The notes under the pieces: generated by a model
Databases searched by the model: none
What the model saw: only the letters and a program-made list of their open reading frames with translations
What the model was told of the DNA's origin: nothing
In this document: positions 17,913 through 25,029 of the stretch, in pieces
How the letters are laid out: every line of letters begins with the position of its first letter
Numbering within the stretch: the stretch's first letter is position 1
Assembly (NCBI RefSeq): GCF_947492815.1
Contig: NZ_CANLOB010000001.1
Location: 248,001 to 312,000 of the forward strand
Length of the DNA stretch: 64,000 bases
DNA from: an uncultured Dokdonia sp.
GTDB lineage: Bacteria; Bacteroidota; Bacteroidia; Flavobacteriales; Flavobacteriaceae
Reading direction: 5' to 3'
Translations under genes and position numbers: made by a program

Positions 17913-17940
17913 AAAAGCGCCCCTTATCAGGACGCTTTTA
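17913..17940 (-). terminator. Intrinsic terminator of the prs-rplY unit
   Basis: Hairpin with arms AAAAGCG and CGCTTTT plus a partly paired CCCC/AGGA extension, 25 nt after the rplY stop and followed by T-rich sequence on the minus strand. Confidence 0.7.
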
Positions 17941-17964
17941 AAATATCATTAAGCTATATTCTGC

Positions 17965-18582
17965 TTATTCTGCAGCAGCTTCTGCTGGTGCATCTGCAGT
18001 TTCTTCTTCATCGTCATCATCGTCGTCATCTGCAACAGCGTTACGAGAAGTTCTTACTTGACACACTACTGTGTTATCTGGATGCATGAACGTGTAATCA
18101 TCATTCTCAAGAGCAGTTACATATAATTTGTTACCAATCTTAAGTTCTGTGATATCTGCCTCGATAAAATCAGGAAGATTATCTGGTAATGCTTTTACTC
18201 TTAATTTACGGTTGTTCTTACGAAGAACACCTCCATTAAGTACCCCTTTTGAACTTCCTACAAATTTTACTGGGATGATCATGGTTACTTCCTTGTCATC
18301 AAAAATTTGATAGAAATCGATATGCATGATACGATCTGTTACTGGGTGAAATTGGATGTCTTGAAGGATGGCACGGTAAGTAGCTCCATCAAGCTCAATC
18401 TCTACAGTATGCGCATCTGGCGTGTACACCAAACCTTTAAACGCTATTTCTCCTGCGCTAAAATGCATTGGTTGATCCCCTCCGTAGATTACGCAAGGTA
18501 CCTGTCCAGCATTACGTAAGGCCTTAGTAGCTTTCTTGCCCACGCTTTCTCTTTTAGATCCTTTGATCGAAATTGACTTCAT
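17965..18582 (-). CDS. rplY: 50S ribosomal protein L25 (general stress protein Ctc type)
   Basis: A 205-residue two-domain L25/TL5/CTC protein binding 5S rRNA. The N-terminal L25 domain shows '[16 protein letters not shown]' and '[19 protein letters not shown]'; the C-terminal TL5 domain runs from ~100 to 185. It ends with a strongly acidic, Ala-rich tail (a run of seven Asp followed by Glu), common in the marine relatives. It follows prs by 26 nt and is probably cotranscribed with it. Confidence 0.96.
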   Translation of the reverse strand: MKSISIKGSKRESVGKKATKALRNAGQVPCVIYGGDQPMHFSAGEIAFKGLVYTPDAHTVEIELDGATYRAILQDIQFHPVTDRIMHIDFYQIFDDKEVTMIIPVKFVGSSKGVLNGGVLRKNNRKLRVKALPDNLPDFIEADITELKIGNKLYVTALENDDYTFMHPDNTVVCQVRTSRNAVADDDDDDDEEETADAPAEAAAE

Positions 18583-18608
18583 TTTAAAATATATTAAGTA
18601 TTAATTAA

Positions 18609-19550
18609 TTACATAACAAACTTAGATGCGATACTCGTGTTGCTATTTACACGGTGCATTACATCTGCAAATAGTGGTGCACAGCTCAATACTTTTACTT
18701 TATCGCTTCTGTGCTCTCTAGGAATAGAATCTGTTACGATTAATTCTTTGAGTTGACTATTTTCTAATTTCTCATAGGCATTACCGCTTAAAATAGCGTG
18801 TGTACAAATAGCACGTACACTTAATGCGCCTTTCTCCATCATCAAATCTGCTGCTTTTGTAAGGGTACCTGCCGTATCTACCATATCATCTACAAGCACT
18901 ACATGTTGTCCTTCTACATCACCTATAAGTTCCATATGAGAAATCACATTGGCCTTAGCGCGTTGCTTATAACAAATAACCACGTCACTTTCCATCGCTT
19001 TACTATAGGCATAGGCTCTTTTACTACCTCCCATATCTGGAGAAGCAATGGTAAGATTATCCAATCCTAAGTCTTGTAAGTATGGTAAGAATATAGTAGA
19101 AGCAAATAAATGATCTACTGGTTTTTCGAAAAACCCTTGGATTTGATCTGCGTGTAAATCCATGGTGATAATACGTGTTGCTCCTGCTGTTTCCAATAAG
19201 CTAGCTTTTAGCTTTGCGGCAATAGGAACTCTAGGTTTATCTTTACGATCTTGACGCGCCCATCCAAAATAAGGAATCACTGCAGTAATGTGTCTAGCCG
19301 ATGCACGCTTTGCAGCATCTAGCATTAACAACATTTCCATGAGGTTGTCACTGTTAGGCATGGTACTTCCTATGATAAATACTCTTGATCCACGTACAGA
19401 CTCTTCAAATGAAGGTTGAAATTCTCCATCACTATAGGTAGAAGTGATAACATTTCCTAGTGGTTGTCCGAAAGCTTTTGCGATTTCTTCGGCAAGAACT
19501 TTACTTTTTTGACAAGCAAATATTTTAGGTTGTGGTACTGTAGCTGCCAT
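18609..19550 (-). CDS. prs: Ribose-phosphate pyrophosphokinase
   Basis: A 313-residue PRPP synthase, which makes 5-phosphoribosyl diphosphate for nucleotide, His and Trp synthesis. Motifs: 'TYSDGEFQPSFEESVRG' , 'IPYFGWARQDRKDKPRVPI' (flexible loop), 'ITMDLHADQIQGFF' and the PRPP-binding loop 'HVVLVDDMVDTAGTL'. Length is standard. It is the first gene of the prs-rplY unit. Confidence 0.97.
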   Translation of the reverse strand: MAATVPQPKIFACQKSKVLAEEIAKAFGQPLGNVITSTYSDGEFQPSFEESVRGSRVFIIGSTMPNSDNLMEMLLMLDAAKRASARHITAVIPYFGWARQDRKDKPRVPIAAKLKASLLETAGATRIITMDLHADQIQGFFEKPVDHLFASTIFLPYLQDLGLDNLTIASPDMGGSKRAYAYSKAMESDVVICYKQRAKANVISHMELIGDVEGQHVVLVDDMVDTAGTLTKAADLMMEKGALSVRAICTHAILSGNAYEKLENSQLKELIVTDSIPREHRSDKVKVLSCAPLFADVMHRVNSNTSIASKFVM

Positions 19551-19695
19551 CTTTGGTAACGGTTAAACAGATTGATTACTATTCCTTTTTTCAAAAGGAG
19601 GTACAAAAATAGGAATAAAAATACGTCTAGCCTTAGAAAAGTAAGGGTTTTATGTTGTTTGATCGAATTTATTCTTTAATTTTGTCATCCACTTA

Positions 19696-19776
19696 GCCGA
19701 AATGGCGGAATTGGTAGACGCGCGCGACTCAAACTCGCGTTCCTTTGGAGTGTGGGTTCGATTCCCACTTTCGGTA
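19696..19776 (+). tRNA. tRNA-Leu (anticodon CAA)
   Basis: An 81-nt cloverleaf with acceptor arm GCCGAAA/TTTCGGT (one G-U pair at the end), a D arm with TGGTAGA, anticodon stem CGCGA/TCGCG enclosing the loop CTCAAAC (anticodon CAA, reading UUG), a long variable arm typical of Leu, and T loop GGGTTCGATTCCC. CCA is not encoded. A strong terminator follows at once. Confidence 0.95.
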
Positions 19777-19863
19777 CTAAAACCCTGATCTAGTAGATAG
19801 ATTAGGGTTTTTTATTGTCTTTTTACTTGCTCTTGACGTTACTCCTCATAGATGAACGCTAGT
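19776..19863 (+). repeat. Direct repeat, left copy (includes the tRNA-Leu terminator)
   Basis: About 88 bp starting at the last base of the tRNA gene. It contains the ACTAAAACCCT...TTAGGGTTTT terminator hairpin (19779-19814), the identical stretch TTTTATTGTCTTTTTACTTG plus CTCTTGACGTTAC, and a diverged tail ending GCTAGT. It recurs at 20797-20883. Confidence 0.88.
19779..19814 (+). terminator. tRNA-Leu terminator
   Basis: Stem AAAACCCT(G)ATCT / AGATTAGGGTTTT with a short loop, followed by a run of T; it begins 3 nt after the tRNA. Confidence 0.85.
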
Positions 19864-19999
19864 TGAATGATTTCTGTAAATAACTATATATCAATAAATC
19901 TATTAGATTTGTAAAGTAACCGTAATTAGAATATATGTCCTGTATTTCTTTATGAACAACAATGCAGATCATTATGTTAAACAAAATTGGTAAATAAAG

Positions 20000-20329
20000 A
20001 TGAGTGAAGTAACAGCTGTATGTAAAGAAATGAGTCAAGAAGAATATTTAAAAATATTTGAAGACAATACTTTTTTAAAGGAAAAGCTAAATGAAATAGG
20101 TATTTCTCAGACCAAAGATGGTCAAGCTATTGTTAGACTTAGTTATTCTGATTTATTAACTACAAAAGAAAAAGAATGTCTAAAAAACAGATTTCCAGGA
20201 CTTTCTGATAAGTTTTTTATTAAATATGGTGTTAAACCAAGTTCATTTTTAATTTGTTATACTGATGCTATATGTGAGAATTGTAATAAAGGGTTAAAAG
20301 AATCAAGAAAAACGATAGCTAATAAATGA
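20000..20329 (+). CDS. Hypothetical protein in the tRNA-Leu accessory patch
   Basis: A 109-residue protein not recognised. It is mostly helical and charged ('EEYLKIFEDNTFLKEKLNEIGI') with a C-terminal pair of Cys in 'CENCNKGLKESRK' that, together with the single Cys upstream, could bind a metal. It overlaps the next gene by 4 nt (ATGA), so both are translated as a pair. It lies between two copies of an 88-bp direct repeat next to a tRNA, suggesting acquisition as a small cassette. Confidence 0.65.
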   Translation: MSEVTAVCKEMSQEEYLKIFEDNTFLKEKLNEIGISQTKDGQAIVRLSYSDLLTTKEKECLKNRFPGLSDKFFIKYGVKPSSFLICYTDAICENCNKGLKESRKTIANK

Positions 20330-20766
20330 CTTATATTTATGAATGGTTTCGTTTTCCTGACACTTTCTCAGTAATATGTCCAAACTGTGAGAAGGAGAGC
20401 AACTGCTCTGAAACTTGTATTAGTGGAAACTATAACGGAATTAAACAGAAATACAAGTCTGGAAAAATCTCTGAGAAAGAAGGAGAATTCCTTGCCAAAC
20501 TCAATTGTATACATTGTGGATACACCAATGAAAGCCATGTATTATGGCCAAAAGATGCCTATTGGAAATTTGATATTAAAGGCGAAATGTTATGGGCTTG
20601 GTCTAAAGGCCATGCGGAAGCAATACTTGAATACATCGTATCTAAAAACAGAGAACAATCGAGCAATTATGGCTCCTCTTTTTATCATATCCCTAAGCAT
20701 TTCAAATTAGCTAAGAACAGAGATACTGTTGTAAGAAAAATAAAGAAAAGACTTAAAAGTCTCTAA
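20326..20766 (+). CDS. Zinc-ribbon hypothetical protein
   Basis: A 146-residue protein with an N-terminal treble-clef or zinc-ribbon-like region: 'CPNCEKESNCSETC' around residues 19-32 and 'CIHCGY' near 65. The central 'YWKFDIKGEMLWAWSKGHAEAILEYIV' is a conserved-looking segment that I have seen in uncharacterised bacterial proteins, but no function is known to me. The C-terminus is basic ('RKIKKRLKSL'), compatible with nucleic-acid binding. It is translationally coupled to the upstream gene. Confidence 0.65.
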   Translation: MTYIYEWFRFPDTFSVICPNCEKESNCSETCISGNYNGIKQKYKSGKISEKEGEFLAKLNCIHCGYTNESHVLWPKDAYWKFDIKGEMLWAWSKGHAEAILEYIVSKNREQSSNYGSSFYHIPKHFKLAKNRDTVVRKIKKRLKSL

Positions 20767-20796
20767 TAAAGAAAAAGATCAAATTCTATTTTTGTA

Positions 20797-20883
20797 ACTA
20801 AAACCCTAATCTATATGTTAGATTAGGGTTTTTTATTGTCTTTTTACTTGCTCTTGACGTTACCTGTTACAGATCAATGCTAG
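20797..20883 (+). repeat. Direct repeat, right copy
   Basis: Second copy of the repeat that starts at the 3' end of tRNA-Leu. It includes another complete terminator hairpin (20800-20834) and the same CTCTTGACGTTAC block; spacing between copies is 1021 bp. No tRNA precedes this copy. Confidence 0.88.
20800..20834 (+). terminator. Terminator of the two-gene cassette
   Basis: Stem AAAACCCTAATCT / AGATTAGGGTTTT and a run of T, 33 nt past the zinc-ribbon gene. It is a near copy of the tRNA-Leu terminator. Confidence 0.85.
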
Positions 20884-20917
20884 TAGAGTACCAGTTACAA
20901 AATGGGAACTGTTTTTT

Positions 20918-21043
20918 ATGAATGTCCCGCTTATCAAAATACGGGACCAAGCCAGATATCATGATATTAAAATAACAGAGACGTATACCCCTAGAAATAA
21001 CTCAAGAGACGATACTATTGCACAAATAGATTTTGAATTTTAA
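20918..21043 (+). pseudogene. Possible 3' remnant of a coding gene
   Basis: An in-frame stretch of 41 codons ending in a stop, with protein-like composition ('IKIRDQARYHDIKITETY', then 'NNSRDDTIAQIDFEF'), and the open frame continues upstream of this ATG to the edge of the direct repeat. It reads like the C-terminal end of a larger protein whose 5' part was lost where the repeat begins. I cannot name the family. Confidence 0.4.
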
Positions 21044-21078
21044 TTATAATCGTTTTAATAGTTTCAATTTACTGTTTT

Positions 21079-21167
21079 TTGTAATAGTTGTAATATTACG
21101 CTTTAACTTATTGATTTTTATTTGATTACCGTATTACAACAGTTTTCGGTATTACAAACTTTGTAAT
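21079..21167. other. Cluster of TTGTAATA / TATTACAA repeats
   Basis: Four 8-bp units: TTGTAATA at 21079-21086 and 21088-21095, and the reverse complement TATTACAA at 21132-21139 and 21150-21157, with a further partial TTGTAAT at 21161-21167. They lie in a non-coding gap between remnants and could be operator or recombination-site sequence. Confidence 0.45.
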
Positions 21168-21229
21168 TTTGTAAAATGTCTAAGTGAGTAGTATTTTACA
21201 ATTATAATCTAGAGGAAATACTCAAGCTA

Positions 21230-21514
21230 TTATGATTCTTTTAAACTATCTAAATTAATCAACTGATTAAAATATGCCCCTTTTATTCCTAGATGTACTT
21301 CTGAATAATGATCATCATTTTCATAGTCAAATTGGGAGTATATTATTTCAAGAGGACCATGATCAGTATCATCAAAATATTTACCAACCAAAATATTCTC
21401 ACTCATTAATTCAGTCCCTTTGTTTGCTAAAAGAATTGTCTGAGGAACTATATTAGTTTTTTCTTTTCTTAGCTGGTCTAATATCCTAGTAAAAGGATAA
21501 TAAAGGTATGACTC
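21230..21514 (-). pseudogene. In-frame continuation of the adjacent membrane protein gene after a stop codon
   Basis: Directly after the TAA of the 189-codon gene upstream (stop at 21515-21517) the same frame stays open for 94 more codons and looks like real protein ('YLYYPFTRILDQLRKEKTN', 'TILLANKGTELMSENILVGK', then 'DDHYSEVHLGIKGAYFNQLI'). There is no ATG at its head; the only internal ATG (21406) would give 58 residues. Either the upstream gene was once ~284 residues long and has a nonsense mutation, or this is a separate short gene with an internal start. Confidence 0.5.
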
Positions 21515-22084
21515 TTAAAAGTTTAGAAATTGTTTTTTAAAACTAAAACGCTCTTCATCACTTATAAAATAAGGAATTGTATAATCATTAAATTTTAATA
21601 AATCTTTATACGTATTATGAAGATTGATAATCTTCTCTTCTTTTGATTTTAATAAACTTACTTCATCTATTAATTCTTTATTCGTTTTAACTAAGTCAAT
21701 ATATTGATCAGGATTTCTATTTATTAAATCCACATTTACTCTTTTAAGAGCTATTTTTTCCTTGATATCTAACTTCTTTGATTCTTCATTAGCTTTACTT
21801 TGTTCTCTCCATAATTTAGGAAAAGACTGAGTTTTTTCTACAACATACATTATAAAATTAATTAGAATAATAAATAAGACAGCAAAGAGTAAAGGCTGCC
21901 ATATAGCAAAAGGATACGATGTTTCAATTATAAGAATCTTATCTTCTATATCATCATCAGATAATATAAAATAAGATATGGATTTCCAATTATATATTAC
22001 CCAGTAAATAATGTATGTTACAATGATTGGATTTCTTAGTTTAGAACTAAAAGACTCAACAAATAGGTCTATTATTTTTTTCAT
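21515..22084 (-). CDS. Hypothetical two-helix membrane protein with coiled coil
   Basis: A 189-residue protein. The N-terminus 'FVESFSSKLRNPIIVTYIIYWVIYNW' leads into transmembrane helix 1, and residues ~58-85 form helix 2 ('WQPLLFAVLFIILINFIMYVV'). Residues ~85-170 form a charged coiled coil. The short N-terminal segment before a Trp-rich helix resembles uncharacterised membrane proteins of mobile regions, but no function is known. The frame remains open past the stop (21230-21514), so the gene may be truncated. Confidence 0.65.
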   Translation of the reverse strand: MKKIIDLFVESFSSKLRNPIIVTYIIYWVIYNWKSISYFILSDDDIEDKILIIETSYPFAIWQPLLFAVLFIILINFIMYVVEKTQSFPKLWREQSKANEESKKLDIKEKIALKRVNVDLINRNPDQYIDLVKTNKELIDEVSLLKSKEEKIINLHNTYKDLLKFNDYTIPYFISDEERFSFKKQFLNF

Positions 22085-22254
22085 ATTATCTTAATAATTT
22101 CTTGCAATTATTCATTAACAATACAAATCTAACTGACATTTAAATACTTAGGCACTTCAAAAAAGATGAGTTATAAAACGTTATCCACGAAAAGACACCA
22201 AAAAAATCGCTAGCTAGCGATCATCTGTGACTGGTGCATTTCAAAATAATAAAC

Positions 22255-22332
22255 TTACGCTCCCATAAAACAAACAGCATCGATCTCCAATGCAACATCT
22301 GGATCGTTTGTCATATTTCTTGCACTACTACA
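22255..22332 (-). pseudogene. C-terminal remnant resembling a RidA/YjgF-type protein
   Basis: Twenty-five codons plus a stop read 'CSSARNMTNDPDVALEIDA' and then 'VCFMGA'. The 'VALEIDAV' strand followed by a short tail is like the C-terminal strand of RidA-family deaminases. An in-frame stop bounds it upstream and there is no start, so it is a decayed gene end. The family call rests on a short match. Confidence 0.4.
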
Positions 22333-22397
22333 TTACAGCTTCCTAAAATCAGATATATATTTTAACGACTCCCTCTCTGAGAGTTATGAATCTCATA

Positions 22398-22421
22398 TAT
22401 ACGCTTTCGCGAAAGCGTATA
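22398..22421. repeat. Intergenic palindrome family 1 copy
   Basis: A 24-bp perfect palindrome: TATACGCTTTCG followed by its reverse complement. It lies about 77 nt upstream of the streptogramin-lyase-like gene; another intergenic copy lies just after that gene. Confidence 0.9.
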
Positions 22422-22497
22422 AAAAAGAATACACTTGGAAATAAGATACTTTAATGCTTATTTTTAAAGAATCACGATAACCACCTGAAGAACAACT

Positions 22498-23529
22498 ATG
22501 AATCACGATCACACTACAAATACTACTATAAAAATACTTGGAAATGTTACAGAATATCCGCTCTGTTGGCCTAGTGATAAAAAATGCTCTACACACGAAT
22601 TGGTCATTGACAAAGACTTCATTTATGTCACAGGACAGAATATGGATATGGTGGCCAAATTAGATTATGAAGGCACCATTTTAGACTATTATAAGATGCC
22701 AGAAAAAAGTGGGCCGCATGGATTATTATTAGATACCAAAGGAAATCTTTGGGTGTCTCTAGAATTTAAAGGAACTGTTGCACAATTAGACACAAACGGT
22801 ACTATTGTAAGAGAAATAGATGTACAACTCTATGCGAAAGATGCAAAAACACCTATTAATGTAGCGCCACATGGTATAGGATTAGATTCAGAGGGTACTC
22901 ATATTTGGTTTACGGGAAAGCGTACGAGTACTGTTGGCAAGTTTAACATTGAGACAGAAGCCGTAGAGCATTTTCAATTAGATAATCTTTCTTCCTTACC
23001 TATTTTTTTATCGGCAGGACCTGATAATACCATGTGGGGAACAGAGTTGTTTAGTAGTGCCATCTTACAAGTAACCAATGGTAAGACCGTTAAAGAACAT
23101 ACGATACCTACCTCCAGCAGTCGTCCTATCGGGATCATTCCTGATCCTTCTGAACCGTGTATGTGGTTTACCGAAGAAACAGGTGTGAAAATTGGAAAGA
23201 TTGAGATGGACGGAACCATCACAGAATATCCTGTTCCAGCGCTTCAAAAGAATGATATCCTTGCATCACTTTCCTTTGATCGCGATCATAATTTGTGGGT
23301 GCAGGTATATGTAGATCATAATAATCCTACTCCTGAAGGACGTGATTACCTTATTAAATTTGATGCATCTATTAGAAATACACCTAGCGATTCTATCTCA
23401 GAAGTACCATTTAGTATTCATATCGTACCTAATACAGGCACTATGATGCATCGTATCAAAATGGATGATGATGGTAATTTGTGGTTTACAGAAATGATGA
23501 CAGATACTGTTGGGGTCATACGGTTTTAA
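22498..23529 (+). CDS. Streptogramin lyase (Vgb)-like beta-propeller protein
   Basis: A 343-residue protein made of repeated propeller blades, each with a pattern like 'GNLWVSLEFKGTVAQLDTNG', 'MWFTEETGVKIGKIEMDGTI' and 'GNLWFTEMMTDTVGVIRF', which is the Vgb/NHL-like repeat. True virginiamycin B lyases use a His and a Glu/Gln in the central channel, and here 'PHGLLLD' and 'PHGIGLD' supply His. No signal peptide is visible, so it is probably cytoplasmic. Whether it cleaves streptogramins or another ester or lactone is unknown. It is flanked by two palindrome copies. Confidence 0.82.
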   Translation: MNHDHTTNTTIKILGNVTEYPLCWPSDKKCSTHELVIDKDFIYVTGQNMDMVAKLDYEGTILDYYKMPEKSGPHGLLLDTKGNLWVSLEFKGTVAQLDTNGTIVREIDVQLYAKDAKTPINVAPHGIGLDSEGTHIWFTGKRTSTVGKFNIETEAVEHFQLDNLSSLPIFLSAGPDNTMWGTELFSSAILQVTNGKTVKEHTIPTSSSRPIGIIPDPSEPCMWFTEETGVKIGKIEMDGTITEYPVPALQKNDILASLSFDRDHNLWVQVYVDHNNPTPEGRDYLIKFDASIRNTPSDSISEVPFSIHIVPNTGTMMHRIKMDDDGNLWFTEMMTDTVGVIRF

Positions 23530-23546
23530 CGCTTTCGCGAAAGCGT
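23529..23546. repeat. Intergenic palindrome family 1 copy
   Basis: ACGCTTTCGCGAAAGCGT immediately at the stop codon of the streptogramin-lyase-like gene. Confidence 0.9.
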
Positions 23547-23609
23547 ATACAGAAAACTTTGCATAGGGTTACACGCTTCATCTTAAATCGCATCTAAACT
23601 AGAAAAAGA

Positions 23610-23646
23610 TAAAGAGCCATTGTAGTGATTTACAATGGCTCTTTAT
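23610..23646. terminator. Bidirectional terminator between the propeller gene and the RiPP operon
   Basis: Perfect hairpin AAAGAGCCATTGTA ... TACAATGGCTCTTT with T runs on both sides. It can end the plus-strand propeller gene and the minus-strand export operon, whose last gene stops at 23673. Confidence 0.85.
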
Positions 23647-23672
23647 TTAAAAAATAGGAAATAACCTTTATC

Positions 23673-23828
23673 TTATTCGCAAAAGAAATAGGTAAGGAAA
23701 TCTTCTAATGGCCCCGTGAGAACTGAAGTAAATTCTTGATTTCCTCCATTAATTTTTGATAAATTCTCTGGTTGAATTTTTGATATTTTCATCTTTTTAA
23801 GATCTAAGACTGTTTTTTGCTTTTTCAT
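23673..23828 (-). CDS. GG-leader precursor peptide (51 aa) at the end of the export operon
   Basis: A short gene 18 nt after the HExxH-protein gene. The leader 'KKQKTVLDLKKMKISKI' followed by 'QPENLSKINGG' (GG at residues 28-29) is the Bacteroidota 'class I lanthipeptide-type' leader pattern (repeated basic K-L-x-L-x-K units, then GG). The 22-residue core is acidic and aromatic, ending 'DFLTYFFCE' with one Cys. It shares no sequence with the NHLP leaders of the same locus, so two leader families coexist. The C39 exporter in the same operon could cleave after GG. Terminator 23610-23646 follows. Confidence 0.8.
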   Translation of the reverse strand: MKKQKTVLDLKKMKISKIQPENLSKINGGNQEFTSVLTGPLEDFLTYFFCE

Positions 23829-23846
23829 AATTTTCAAAATTTTTAA

Positions 23847-25016
23847 TTAAGCTATGTCAAGAAAATTCTTGGTATTTTTAAGTGTATTAAATTTTAGATA
23901 TAATTTATCTGCTCCATCATCTTGAGCCATTTCTACTATAGAGAAAGAACAAAGCGTCTTTAAAGCAACTCTTCTATGAAGATGATCTGTTTGATGATAG
24001 ATTTTACTATCAAATGTATGGATGTTACGTACAGCCTTGTAAATGATTGTTTTTAAAACTTCAAATGCTCTCTCAGAAAGTTTAGGAGAACCTAAGTAAT
24101 TTTCTAAACGAGCTCCTTTACGATAATTTGGATAGGCTTCAAGTCCAATAAACTTTAAAAACCATTCTGCATTATAACGCCCGTAACTGGCACATATACC
24201 CGCATAATCAGCAATCAATTCGTCGTGCATATTATTTGCCATTGTACCATAATGACGAAGTGTAAAGTAATGTGCGCATTCGTGTTCAAGTCTAATGGTT
24301 AATGAATGCTGGATCCAATCTTTTTGATTCATCCCAATGACCTCAGCAGATACATTACTATATGGTTTTTTAGCAAGAACAATCATTTTGTCCTGATACA
24401 ATGATTTGTTTGGGATTAGTTGATTTTTAAAATAACTAGGCCAATCAGATGACGAATTGGATGCTAAAAACTCATTCTTTAACACCTCTATTTTACTCCA
24501 ATTATTAAGTCCGTTAATCATAACCGCTCCCATCGATTCTGGAATTTTAACAGGCTCATTTCTGTAACAAAAAGCTTGTATCAATGACTTAAAATCCTCA
24601 CTATCATCAACAATTAACACAGGAATATTACCCCCTATACTTGGATATATTTGAAGCACTAGTCCTTCAGGGTTCCTTAACATCAATCCTTTTGCTTCAG
24701 GTATATGAGAAGTATCTTTTCCTCGTAACGTAGCAGCTCTATAGGAATCATTCTTACTTATATTTTCAGAAATAGGAAAGCGTAACTGTACTAAGTGTTT
24801 TTTTAATGTTTCAAAAACACCTATAGCTTTCGTTTCTTCTAGATATCCATACCATGATTTTACAAAATACTCATCGTCAAGTTCCCTTTTAAAATCAGCG
24901 CTACTGCCTATATCATTACAAACAAATTTATTTTTCGCATACGCTAAAATCTCATCTTGCACATATAGATCATCTGTGAGTTCACGTACTACATTTGTTG
25001 TTATGTGATCTTCCAT
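23847..25016 (-). CDS. HExxH-containing protein of the NHLP export operon, function unknown
   Basis: A 389-residue protein with no signal peptide. A metallopeptidase-like 'LEHECAHYF' (His245, Glu246, His249) is followed by 'HDELIADYAG' (264-273), whose Glu or Asp could be a third zinc ligand as in gluzincins. I recall similar proteins beside NHLP exporters as an uncharacterised family. It is coded 13 nt after the second ABC gene and just before a GG peptide, so it is likely to act on the peptides or protect the producer. Roles as a modification enzyme, leader peptidase or immunity factor are all possible. Confidence 0.72.
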   Translation of the reverse strand: MEDHITTNVVRELTDDLYVQDEILAYAKNKFVCNDIGSSADFKRELDDEYFVKSWYGYLEETKAIGVFETLKKHLVQLRFPISENISKNDSYRAATLRGKDTSHIPEAKGLMLRNPEGLVLQIYPSIGGNIPVLIVDDSEDFKSLIQAFCYRNEPVKIPESMGAVMINGLNNWSKIEVLKNEFLASNSSSDWPSYFKNQLIPNKSLYQDKMIVLAKKPYSNVSAEVIGMNQKDWIQHSLTIRLEHECAHYFTLRHYGTMANNMHDELIADYAGICASYGRYNAEWFLKFIGLEAYPNYRKGARLENYLGSPKLSERAFEVLKTIIYKAVRNIHTFDSKIYHQTDHLHRRVALKTLCSFSIVEMAQDDGADKLYLKFNTLKNTKNFLDIA

Positions 25017-25029
25017 CTAGGTGTTTTAA

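Noticed and set aside
19776..22421. Prophage or integrative element with integrase at tRNA-Leu
   Set aside because: No integrase, phage structural or mobilisation gene is present; only a direct repeat, two small genes and fragments.
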